A stretch of 64,000 nt of DNA from Gordionus sp. m RMFG-2023 (taxonomy: Eukaryota > Nematomorpha > Gordioida > Chordodea > Parachordodidae), in the NCBI RefSeq assembly GCF_954871325.1, contig NC_088778.1:13357666-13421665 (forward strand). Reading direction: 5' to 3'. The notes beneath the pieces are model-generated. The model made no database searches. It was given only the letters and a program-made list of their open reading frames with translations, and was not told where the DNA came from. The position numbers and the translations under genes are program-made. Below are positions 44,668 through 55,135 of this stretch, piece by piece (positions within the stretch are counted from its first letter, which is position 1; each line of letters starts with the position of its first letter).

Positions 44668-46878
44668 GTTTTCTAAGATAAATGATTGTTACGAGATTAT
44701 TTATTTTATTTAAAATTAATAATTTAATTTTAAATAATATATTTTAAAATTTTACATTTTTTTATCAAACTAAAAATTAGGTTTATATAACAATTTTCAT
44801 ATTAATATATAAAAATTTATATAAAAAAAATCAATCTACACAATTTATAAAAAAATCAATTTATATCAATATAAAAAAAACAATTTAAAGGTTAGTATTA
44901 ATCGGTCATATCAACATTCCACCCTTTAAAAAAAATGATCTCCACTCAGGTTTTTCTTGCATGTGAATCTTATCGTGCAGTTTGTCATAGTTTGGTCTTG
45001 GAAAATGATATTTATTTTGGTTGTGCATATGATTGAAGCGTTCATAAGTCATTGTAGTCGTTGGCTTGATTTTATCACGTTGGTTTGTTAATATCGTTCT
45101 GAGTACGCTGGCTCGTCGTTAAGCTCCGTCATTATCATTGTCAATTTTACAAAATTGTTATTATCACCAATTGTAAAATTATCATTATTAAATAGGATTT
45201 CGGAATATATGAATAATTAGAGAATCGATCAAATTTAGATGTTAGAATAATATAAGGATGATAAATCAACAAGATTGTTAGATAATATTTTTAGCGTTTT
45301 TTTTATTTTTTATATATATTTTTTAATAAAAGATGATAAGACGATATGAACGTCTGTACATCCATCTTTCTCTTCAGAAATTTAAACTTTATGCCCTTAT
45401 TAAAAAGTATTTTGAAATAATAATTATTCATAAGATTGTTTTTAGTAAAAAATAATTTTTTGAGCCTTAAATTTTTAGAAAAAGATCTCTTCATCACATC
45501 CTTGAGTATTATTCTAGAATGAAGACGTTTAGTTTTTATATGACTTCTCCTAGTGATTCTTTTAATTGTCTTCAAATTTATAAGTCTCATTTTTTTTATC
45601 GCATTTAGTAAGAGTTTTTTTTATTTCATTATTTTCTTTAATGATTATTTCCTTATTTTCTTTAAAGTTTATTTCCTTAATTTCTTTAAAGTTTATTTCC
45701 TTATTTTCTTTAAAGTTTATTTCCTTATTTCCTATAATCACAAATGTTTCAAATTTTATTATACAATTTATTTCTTTTAGTTTATAAGAATCTCTTTCCT
45801 TTTGAATATTGGGTTTTAATTCAATATTTTTCAGTTTTTTGATACTAAAAGATTTACAATTATAATGATAATTTCTTTTATAATAATGTGTTTCTTTATC
45901 TAATTTTCTATTTTATAATAATTCTCATTATTAGGTTTACTAAAATTTTTATTAGAACAATTTTCTTTTATTTCTGTAGCCAATTTATAATTACATAAAC
46001 ACTTTAATGTATAAATGTTTCATCATAACTTGAATTTAACTCTCTTGGAAACACTGCTTTCATGACTAAATATAATTCATCTGGTAAATTACCTATTAAG
46101 CTTAGAGTATTCTTACTATCATGAAATTTTAAATAATCTTCTTGTCAATGGACTTTGTTTTATTATTATTGTCCCATATAGGTTTATTCATAATTGAGAG
46201 ATTTATCATTAAAATTTTTTAATTATTCTTCACTTTTTCAAATAAATCATTTCTTACGTGTTTTTAGAATGATATAAATATTACATTCCAGAACTTTTTT
46301 TTATCTAGTTGTCTATGTTCCAGTAGCTAAAATCATATTGTCTGTGGATTTTAGAATATTTTGTAAGTCATTATAGCCCAATTTTATTTAGTTCTTCTAA
46401 TTTGATATATACCTCATCTGGTAGTCTTCTCGTAAAGGAACCTGCTTTTTTAATGTCCGAGATCTGAGTGTCCTTAAAGATGTGTTCGAATCTACTCAAA
46501 AAAAGATCGCCATTGCCTGAGTATATTGGAAATTCAATATTTATATTAACATTATTGGGAAACTGTTTAATATTTATTTATTTATTTACGATTTCCTCGA
46601 ATATGTAACGGAACTGCCACAATAAAGTTTTCTAAAATAAATGATTGCTACGAGATTATTTATTTTATTTTAAATTAATAATTTAATTTTATATAATATA
46701 TTTTAAAATTTTACATTTTTTTTATCAAACTAAAAAATCAGGTTTATATAACAATATTCATATTAATATATAAAAATTTATATAAAAAAAATCAATCTAC
46801 ACAATTTATAAAAAAATCAATTTATATCAACATAAAAAAAAACAATTTAAAAGTTAGTATTAATCGGTCATATCAATA
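44668..46878 (-). mobile_element. Small fossil LTR retroelement, minus orientation
   Basis: Two direct LTRs (44668-44916 and 46627-46878, ~250 bp) flank about 1.7 kb. Flanking 5-mers GAATC (44663-44667 and 46879-46883) are identical. Read on the minus strand, the LTR starts TGTTGATATGACC (TA in one copy), and a purine tract (AAAGGGTGGAA) precedes the left, 3' LTR. A TGG-starting primer-site candidate lies near the right, 5' LTR. Gag-like words occur near 46480-46520; no pol genes were recognised. It is broken and nonautonomous. The LTRs differ by roughly five percent by eye, so the insertion is moderately old. Family not assigned. Confidence 0.85.
45622..45738. repeat. 24-bp tandem repeat
   Basis: Four to five direct copies of TTTATTTCCTTATTTTCTTT plus AAAG, in the interior of the fossil LTR element. 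Confidence 0.85.
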
Positions 46879-46883
46879 GAATC

Positions 46884-47541
46884 AGAATTTTTTTTCTATT
46901 TATAATAACTAAAAAAATAATCATTAATAATAACTTCAAAAATAAAAATAAAAATCTGAAGCTTTATTACTCTCTAAAAAAATTTTATTCTTAAAAAATA
47001 CCCACCCCCCCCCCCCCCCCACCACCTCCCTCCACATAGTGTGGCGCTGCTACTAAATATGGGAACAAGAAAATAATTCATTTCAAAATTTTTCAAGTTT
47101 TATTAATTTTTTTTTGTTATTAAATATTTAATATATTTTAAAAATTAATTTATTTACCCTTAATATTTTACCGGAAAGTGACATTGTCCAATTCAGAAAA
47201 GTCAAAAGGAGGTTTGTCTTTGTTTTATTATTTAATAATGTGTGTAGCATAGCATCGTACATTTTTATTTGGCCTCTACTATTTTTCTCACTTTTATTAT
47301 TTTTTTCAAAACTAAATATCATTAAATTTTTTTAATAAAGATATGTTTACAAATCTCGATGAGGATCAATGGTCTGATTATTTTATCAATGATGCACAAT
47401 CAACCTCTACACCGATATCACCTATAAAATTCCAAGCTAGGAATTTTCATTATTTCAGTCAATAAAACAAGAATTAGTTGTTTCATTTTTTGATGATTCT
47501 ACATTATCCAATCCAGTTGATATAAACATTCATTTCGCTGT
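46884..47541. other. Spacer with a C-tract and one small frame
   Basis: A run of 16 C near 47004-47022, followed by ACCACCTCCCTCC. From 47343 a 40-codon frame starts ATG and reads MFTNLDEDQWSDYFINDAQS and then PTI-free Ser/Thr-rich sequence to about 47465. It is polar and acidic, has no match that I recognise, and could be a lone exon or chance. Confidence 0.35.
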
Positions 47542-48061
47542 CCTCTAAAAATTCTAAGGAAAAAATGCATATATTGTTCGACCATGCATAGTTATAACAC
47601 GTCTCAAAGTATATTACTCAATATTAATTTTTGGAGTAACTTTATTTTTTCATAAAACATTTTGTTAAATTTTCTTATTAAAAAATATTTTTTGTACTAT
47701 TTTCGACATATATTTTTGTATTATCGTTAACATATATAGTTGTAATTTAGCCAGAAATTAAACTTTTTATTGTATTTTATCATAAAATCTTGTATGCAAA
47801 TTCACAAAATAATGCCAAAATAATAAAAATAAAAAGTTTAATTTCTGGCTAAATTACAACTATATATGTTAACGATAATACAAAAATATATGTCAAAAAT
47901 AGTACAAAAAATATTTTTTAATAAGAAAATTTAACAAAATGTTTTATGAAAAAATATAGTTACTCCAAAAATTAATATTGAGTAATATACTTTGAGACGT
48001 GTTATAACTATACATGGTCGAACAATATATGCATTTTTTCCTTAGAATTTTTAGAGGACAG
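47542..48061. repeat. Near-perfect 230-bp hairpin at the left edge of the foldback element
   Basis: 47542-47771 is the reverse complement of 47830-48061 with very few mismatches; the loop is ~58 bp. Markers are TAAGGAAAAAATGCATATAT on the left and its reverse near 48030. A third copy of the left arm plus loop is at 57122-57410. Confidence 0.92.
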
Positions 48062-48217
48062 GTCCGTGAAGTTGTAGGAACGATGTAAGGATCAATTACC
48101 AAAACCTATGCCATTATGTAGAGTCTTAATTGATCCTAATTGATCTTCAAACCAGACATCAGCGGAATCAAAGGTTATTGAGTTATAAGCAAAATAATGA
48201 AAGTGCGAAGATTTGAG

Positions 48218-49370
48218 CTGTAGGAATGATTTGAGAATCAATTACCGAAATTTATACCATTGTATAGCCCGTTAATTGATTCTAATTGATCTTCTATCCG
48301 GAAAGCAGCGGGATGAACCGTTACTGAGTTATGAGCAAAATAAGAAAGTGTTGGCACTTTGCCAAAACCGGAAATATAAAAAATCACGATCTGAAACTTG
48401 GCAATTATTTAGGCTTTAATTTGTGCGTTAATAATTTCCAAACCGGATAACGATATCACTAACCGCAACCGAGTTATGATCTGTTTTTAAAGCGTGAAGT
48501 TGTAGGAATTTTTTTAAAAAGTGAGGATCAATAACCAAAAACTATACCAAATTGTGGTGCGTTAATTGATCCTCCAGAATCTTTAAACCGCATATCAACG
48601 GAATAAACCGTTCGTGAGTTATAAGCAAAATAGAAAGGTTTTGGCATCTTGCCAAAATTAAAAATTTTAGCAATCATTTTTTTAGTTGTAGCCAATATTT
48701 AGTACCTTAATTGATCCTCCGTATTCTTCAAACGGAATGTCAAAAAAATTAAAGGCTATTGAGTTATAAGCAAAATAATGAAAGTGCGAAGATTTGTAGC
48801 TGTAGGAATGATTTGAGGATCAATTACCGAAATTTATACCATTGTATAGCCCGTTAATTGATCCTAATTGATCTTCTATCAGGAAAGCCGCGGAATGAAC
48901 CGTTACTGAGTTATGAGCAAAATAAGAAATGCTGGCACTTAGCCAAAACCGAAAATATAAAAGATCACGATCTGAAATTTGGCAGTTATTTAGGCTTTAA
49001 TTTGTGCGTTAATAATTTCCAAACCGGATATCGATATCCTAACCGCAACCGAGTTATGACCTGTTTTTAAAGCGTGAAGTTGTAGGAATTTTTTTTAAAA
49101 GTGAGGATCAATTACCAAAAACTATACCAAATTGTGGTGCGTTAATTGATCCTCCAGAATCTTTAAACCGCATATCAACGGAATAAACCGTTCGTGAGTT
49201 ATAAGCAAAACAAAAAAAGTATTGGCACTTTGCTAAAACCGAAAATAAAAAAGATCATGTTTTGAAACTTGGCAATTATGTAGTATTCAATACGTACATT
49301 AACAATCACCAAACCGGATATCGATACCACTAACCAATACCGAGTTATAACCGTTTTAAAAACGTTAAGT
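48218..49370 (+). repeat. ~580-bp tandem dimer within the left arm
   Basis: 48218-48797 and 48798-49370 are close copies. Each starts GCTGTAGGAATGATTTGA and contains smaller subunits of ~140 bp marked by GGATCAATTACC, TTAATTGATCC, AACCGTT and GAGTTAT. A third, incomplete, more divergent unit precedes (48062-48217) and follows (49370-49690). Short open frames here (48858-49070, 49481-49681) are repeat by-products. Confidence 0.85.
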
Positions 49371-49690
49371 TAGAAGAATTAATTTAGAAAGTAAGGATCA
49401 ATTACCGATAATTGTGCCAAAGTGTAGTACGTTAATTGATCCTCTAGAATCTATAAACCCCATACCAGCGGAATGAACCGTTGGTGAGTTATATGCAAAA
49501 TAGAAAAGTTTTGGCATTTTACCAAAATCTAAAATTCGAATTTTATTTAGAGCCGATATTTAGTGCCTCAATTGATCCTCCGCATTTAAAAGGAATGTCA
49601 AAAAAATTAAAGGAAAGTAAGTTATCAACAATAAATATTTCAAGGTCAAATTTCGACCCGACAAATTATGGATATTATTAAATTTTATCG

Positions 49691-50032
49691 ATTTAAAAGG
49701 CCAATGATAAAGCTCGAAAGGCTATTATATTTATAAAAGTATATTCCTTTTTTATTGATAGATCTTAACTATTTTAAAAAATATTAGAAGAATGTAAGTA
49801 AACTTGAATTACAAGTAACTATCTAGAAAAATTATGTATTATTTAATTTAGCCAAGTATATCGGCCTTTATGGCTTTTGTACTTGTCGTTAAATTTTAAT
49901 CTGTCGAAGATTTTTTATGTAATATAATAGTGAAGGAATGGTGAATAATATTATGTACGAATAGTAATATATAAATCAGATAAAGCAACAACAGTATAAT
50001 TTGTCTTAATCTCGATATATATATTTATATTA
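49691..50032. other. Inner non-repeated part of the left arm
   Basis: AT-rich and matched in reverse at 55155-55510. Markers are CCTTTATGGCTTTTGTACTT and ATATTATGTACGAATAGTAA. No coding potential. Confidence 0.7.
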
Positions 50033-51967
50033 CAGTGAAGAGGGGGATATTTTTCACCAGATGTTAAAACAAAATAAAAGGATACTATTATATTTTTATT
50101 TTAATCATACTTAAACATTAATCTATGTTAAAAAAATTTTAAACAACTTTTTTTAAAAAAAAAACTTTTTAAAAAAAACATATTTTTTCACATATCATTT
50201 ACGTAATTTAATATTTTTGTATATTTAATTTAATATTAATTAATTTTTCAATCTTATAATGTTTAATATAGACCACATTCTTTATAATACATCTCCTTTA
50301 CTCTCAAGTACTTCTGTAAATTATTCTTTGCCAATCTCAGATGGGAATGATATGGAAAATTATCAATCACATTCTAATATTTCTGCAAATAATAATTCTT
50401 TAGCAACTATTAATGAAAATATAAATCATTCTCAAATATCATCCATTCCTAAACCCAAAAGAACATACAATTGTTGGAACAAAGATAAAATTGAAATGGT
50501 AATGAAAATATTAGCAATGCCAGAGGAAGAACAGATGAAGGTTAAGGACATTGCTAAATTTGTTAATATGTCGAAGGCATCAATACATAAAATAAAACGG
50601 GATACATTCCCAGAAATTATTGGTGCCCCTAAAGGAATTCTCGCTTAAACAAAGGGGGAGAAAAATTAAAGACACAGCTAATATTGAAAGGCAAATTATG
50701 GATTTGCTAATCGACAATAATACCTTCACGGTGAAGGATATAATTGAGAATTTTCCCTCTGGTTCTCCAAAAAATATAGGAACTATAAGGAAATATATTA
50801 AAAACATCCGATGGTCCAAAAAAAGAGCTGGGAAAGAACCAGATCGCAGGAATACACCAGGAGCTATCAATATTCGACAGGTGTATTGCCGCAAATTGCT
50901 AAACATCTCCAGAGAAAGACTCTATTTTCTCGACGAAACAGGCATCAATTTTCATGTTGTACCTGTCTATGCTTGGGCACCACTCAACGTTAGACCATCA
51001 ATAAAGGTGCCACCCTCAAAAGGGAAAAATGTAAGTGTACTTTGCACTATAGGAATTTGTGGAGTTATACATTATAAAATCATCGAAGGATCATATAATG
51101 GTATGTTATTCCGAAATTCATAAATGGATATTATTAGTATATTACCACCAGATGCCATATTAGTTATGGACAATGCGTCAATACATAAAAGTCATCTAAT
51201 TGATGACTATAAAGAGAGAATTGAATATCTTCCCCCATACTCACCACAATTAAACCCAATTGAAAATTTTTTCGGGGTTTTCAAAAACAAGTACAGGTCA
51301 TTAATTCCCAGACCAAGTACAAGGGAACATATAATAAATAATATTAATCAAATAATGAATCAATTTATTCCATATGATTTTACAAATTTCTATAATCATA
51401 TGCAACATTATTTGGAGCTGGGCTATCGTGGACTACCTCTTGACTAAAGTAATCTAATTATATTTTTTTAATATTTATAGGTACTACTTAAGCAAGCAAT
51501 TTATGACTATGAACTATCATTAAATATTTCATATTTTATTAATTAATATTCATGTATTAGTGTAATTACGAATATATTTCTTATTATATATAATTATATG
51601 TATTACATATACGAATTGAATAAAATATTAAATTAAAGTTATGTCTCAAATATGATAAAATAAATGAGAGAAAAAAACTATTTTCAGAAATAAAAGATTC
51701 TGACTAAGATCTTACAACTTAAATGAATAATTTATCATTATATTTAAAATTATTCTACATAAAATATCGTTAACTAAGTAAAAGAAAATATGTGATGACA
51801 AAACTTTTTATATTTTTTTATAAAATTTTTTTTTATGTAAGTGTGACATTTAAAAAAGTTGTTTAATATTTTTTTAACATAGATTAATGTTTAAGTATGA
51901 TTAAAATAAAAATATAATGGTATCATTTTATTTTGTTTTAACATCTGGTAAAAAATATCCCCCCTTA
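50033..51967 (+). mobile_element. Tc1/mariner-type element inserted at TA
   Basis: Flanked by TA (50031-50032 and 51968-51969). Inverted ends of about 130 bp: GGGGGATATTTTTCACCAGA at the left, and reversed GGGGGGATATTTTTTACCAG at the right. The right end is about five bases shorter than the left. The homologous point in the right arm (near 55160) has no insertion, which confirms the edges. It carries one transposase. Confidence 0.93.
50259..51447 (+). pseudogene. Mariner/IS630-type transposase, two breaks
   Basis: 50259-50640 gives an Asn/Ser-rich N-terminus, then a helix-turn-helix (MKVKDIAKFVNMSKASIHKI). A frame shift near 50625-50660 leads to KQRGRKIKDTANIERQIMDL and the FTVKDIIENFPSGSP helix-turn-helix region. 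RLYFLDETGINFH follows (first D) at about 50920-50955. An in-frame stop lies at 51121 before MDIISILP. VMDNASIHKS (second D) then LPPYSPQLNPIENFF (E) follow. The D-to-E spacing is 30 residues by count, shorter than the usual 33-34 of Tc1/IS630. The C-terminus ends at 51447 (YRGLPLD). Inactive as it stands, but only two breaks are visible. Confidence 0.9.
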
Positions 51968-52230
51968 TAAGCGTGGGGGCGTTGTGTTCTAATTAATTAA
52001 TGTTGTTGTGATTAATATCATTTTTTTATAATATTAATAAATATGCTAGAAATTATTTTTTTATTAATTATAATGTTTAATTAATTTTAAATATTAACCA
52101 GATGTGTTAATAAATCAATCTTTTTCATTAACTAAAATTCTTTTAAAAATCATAAATAAATATTCCATCGTAATTAAATTTGGTAAGATTTTTAAATTTT
52201 ATTTTTTAAATTATATAGGTACATTTAGTA

Positions 52231-53083
52231 CAGGGGAACGTTAGGACACTCTGATTATAATTTGAGCTATTATTTATAAGACTGGAAATTTGAGCTTAAC
52301 ATAGATAATTACGTCATACATGATTAGCTAAAAAAAATTTGAAAAATATTTAGTATTTTAATTTTTACAGAAGAAGTTTTGGCATACCAAAATTAATATA
52401 AAATATTTTCCTTTATCGTTTCAAAAATCATAATTAATAGATTTTAAGAAAGTTTAAACCTATTTCCCAATCTGGCAAACTTTTGGAATCAATAAACATG
52501 AATTAATATGATTTTGGTTGATATTTATAAAGTTAGTGGGCTCGGTCATAGTTGGTCATAGTATAGTTGGGATACGCCATTTTAGCATTTTATAATTTTA
52601 TTATTAATTTAGTATTTTGAATAATGAATAATTTAATACTTATCTTTCACTATGTTTATGATTAAATGAAATTTTTTTTTACAATTTTTTTTTTCTCAAA
52701 ATAAATTTGCTAAATTTTGCTAAAATTTTTTTTATATAGTTATTGATTATGAATTACACTATCAATAAAATCATATGTGTCATATCTAGTCTTACTGGAT
52801 TATTGATTTTAAATTTTTAAATTTATTTAGACCTCTATTTCACGAGTGTCCCAACTATCACATATGTGTGTCCCAACGTACACAGAGACTGTCATGGTTG
52901 GGACAAAAAAAAATTTTTTTTTAAATTAAATTTTCTAAAAAAATATAATCTTTATAAAATATATATTAATTATTTCAAATAGCCAATACTTCTGGGATTC
53001 AGAAGATGTTTTAATTATTCCGATTAGTCTATTAATATTAAAATTATTAAGGTTTGAACGAAAAGTGTCCCAACCATCCCCGC
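52231..53083. mobile_element. Possible nonautonomous element in the foldback centre
   Basis: The left end, CAGGGGAACGTTAGGACAC, and the right end reversed, GCGGGGATGGTTGGGACAC, agree at most positions. GTGTCCCAAC words recur near 52835-52900. About 850 bp, no coding. The family is not identified and no target duplication was seen. Confidence 0.5.
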
Positions 53084-53209
53084 TCTATTATCATTCAATA
53101 AGCAGGCATATTAGCTAATCTTGTTAAACGGCTCGTTTTGAGAACATTATATTTATAATAACTATATATAATCATTATAACCATATCTATTGACGAATAT
53201 AATAATTCA

Positions 53210-53356
53210 TTTTAGGCCTGACTTGTTTTTTAAAAAATATTTATCAGGCCCGGCACGGGTATTTTAGAAAAAAATTTCAGGCCCGGCCCGGGTATACTTT
53301 AAATATTTAAAATACAGCCCGGCCCTAGCTTAGGGCCGGGCCTGCAGTCTCTGATT
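53210..53356 (-). repeat. GGCCCGG dispersed repeat, copy 4
   Basis: On the minus strand begins AGAGACTGCAGGCCCGGCCC and continues with CCCGGGCCGGGCCTGAAA, like copy 3. It lies in the foldback centre. Confidence 0.8.
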
Positions 53357-53756
53357 GATATATATTTCTAAATTAAATTATTTTTGTATAAGAATAGAAA
53401 TATATATCCAATTATTTAAGATAAGTAATGATATTGGTAAGTCTAGAATTACTTTATTTTGTTCCGGATTCATAAATTCATACCATTTTGCACTAATTTA
53501 GTTATATCAAATATTAATTATGTTATGTCATTTTAGCGCGGAAAATTTGATGCTGCGTCAATTCGGCGCAGCGACTATTCACAGTTGCAATTTATTATAA
53601 ATTTATTAGTATAAAAAAGTATGAATAAATAAAAGTCATTATGAATGTTATTTTTAATAATATCTTTTGGGAGTCCTAGGCCCAATTTTCGATACAAAGT
53701 GCCGTCATAATAACAATATATTCTATATATTTAACAATATATCATAAAGGTTATGG
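53357..53756. other. No gene recognised
   Basis: AT-rich with a small GC patch near 53535-53575 (GCGCGG and GGCGCAGCG). Confidence 0.35.
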
Positions 53757-54021
53757 GAACGCCAGGGAGACAGCCATCGGTGCCCCTTCCAATTTAAAAT
53801 CTCTTTTTTCTAAGAATAAATTAGAAATAGAAAAAAATATTAATAGATCATCCGCCCAAATATGGAAAGATTTAAGTAAAGAATTATCAGCTATGATGAG
53901 CCCAAAACTACTCTACAATTATGCGTCTCAAAACAGAAATAATTGTTTGGATATTTTGGAAATACATAAAGAAGTAAATATATCATTATTTATATTTAAT
54001 ATAATTTCTGGTGAAAGTTAA
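53757..54021 (+). pseudogene. Open coding scrap of unknown family
   Basis: About 80 codons are open without an initial Met: GNARETAIGAPSNLKSLFSK, then RSSAQIWKDLSKEL, MSPKLLYNYASQNRNN and CLDILEIHKEV. The IWKDLS...YNYASQNRNN pattern looks like the N-terminal part of a repeated invertebrate transposon protein, but I do not recognise the family. It ends at the stop near 54019. It is the only plausible coding in the foldback centre. Confidence 0.45.
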
Positions 54022-55135
54022 ATAAAGTGAATTTTGTGTCACTTATTTTAAAATAAAGGTAATTATTTTAACTGCTCACACTGTATTTAATGAATACGCC
54101 CTAATTTTAAACATTAAATTAATGAAACCTTTCATTTTGGCTTATAAATCAAAATATATTAAATAATTTATTGTCTTATGTAAATTTAAAAAAATAGAGT
54201 AATTTCTTGTTACGTAAAGAATAACACCCCCTCCCCCCCCCCCCCACACAGATAATGTAAATCTTAGTAACAAATAGTAAATAAATAATTGCTAAAGTAG
54301 ACCGGGTAACTAGCAAGAACCAAGGGCGGGCTCATTTTTTAAAAATAAATATTGTCGGGACTAATAAATTTTTGCCGCAACGATATTTTGACATAAAAGT
54401 AAGGGATATAGAGCGCAATTTTTTCAAAATCATCATTAATGTAATTCTATTGCATTATTATATAGAATTGATATACATATATGGTAATAAATACTTTTTT
54501 ATTTAATAAATAGAATAAAATAAATCATGTTTGTAAGGTTAATCTAATTGATCCGACTATCCCTAATTCTACTAATCCCTAGTTATTAATATAATTAATA
54601 CCTTTTAAAAATATAGTAAAATAGTCTTCACTAACAAAAAATATATTTATATTATATTTCGACAATAAGAGGTACGACGTTTCTTGCTTTTGTAACTGCA
54701 GAAATATTTGTATTTGGACCCAAGTCTGGTGCTTAAAAAATTTAAGGCTGGGGCTCGGCCCGTTATAAAGTGTAGTTACCATACATATTTTACAATATTT
54801 ATTTTTTATGTAATATACTACGACTTTATTTTAATATAGGAAGTTATGATTGGTGCCCTTCAGCATCCCATCAAGCTAAAATCGCACTACGTAAACCCTG
54901 TCTACGTTGACGCTTCCAATGACTTCATCGTACTACTGGGGTTATGATAATATATCGTTACAGATGCAGCGCTGCACTTAATAATCCCTATGTACTCTAT
55001 TGCGCATATAAATTAGTGATCAAGCCAACTAAGAGATATCCCTCTTCGGATTCAAAGCCAGTCGAAATAATAACAACCTGACGATTGGATGAAATCTCAA
55101 TCAATTCAACATATCTCCTATGGCCAAAAAATTTT
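54022..55135. other. Foldback centre, right part
   Basis: A C-tract at 54225-54244 and a GC-richer stretch at 54840-55100 with no long frame. A short frame near 54845 (MIGALQHPIKLKSHYVNPVY) has no motif. Confidence 0.4.

Noticed and set aside
45303-45780. Lys/Arg-rich and Phe-rich frames within the fossil LTR element
   Set aside because: Low-complexity composition overlapping a 24-bp tandem repeat; no domain seen.
48218-49370. Regular repeats as a possible CRISPR array
   Set aside because: Units are long (140-580 bp), lack unique spacers, and the setting is eukaryotic.
48858-49681. Open frames in the foldback arms that recur in both arms with similar translations
   Set aside because: The repetition follows from the DNA repeat. 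The frames are short, start at different points in different units and show no domain, so they are by-products.
54845-54950. Short frame MIGALQHPIKLKSHYVNPVY as a host exon
   Set aside because: Only about 33 codons, no splice context and no recognised homologue.
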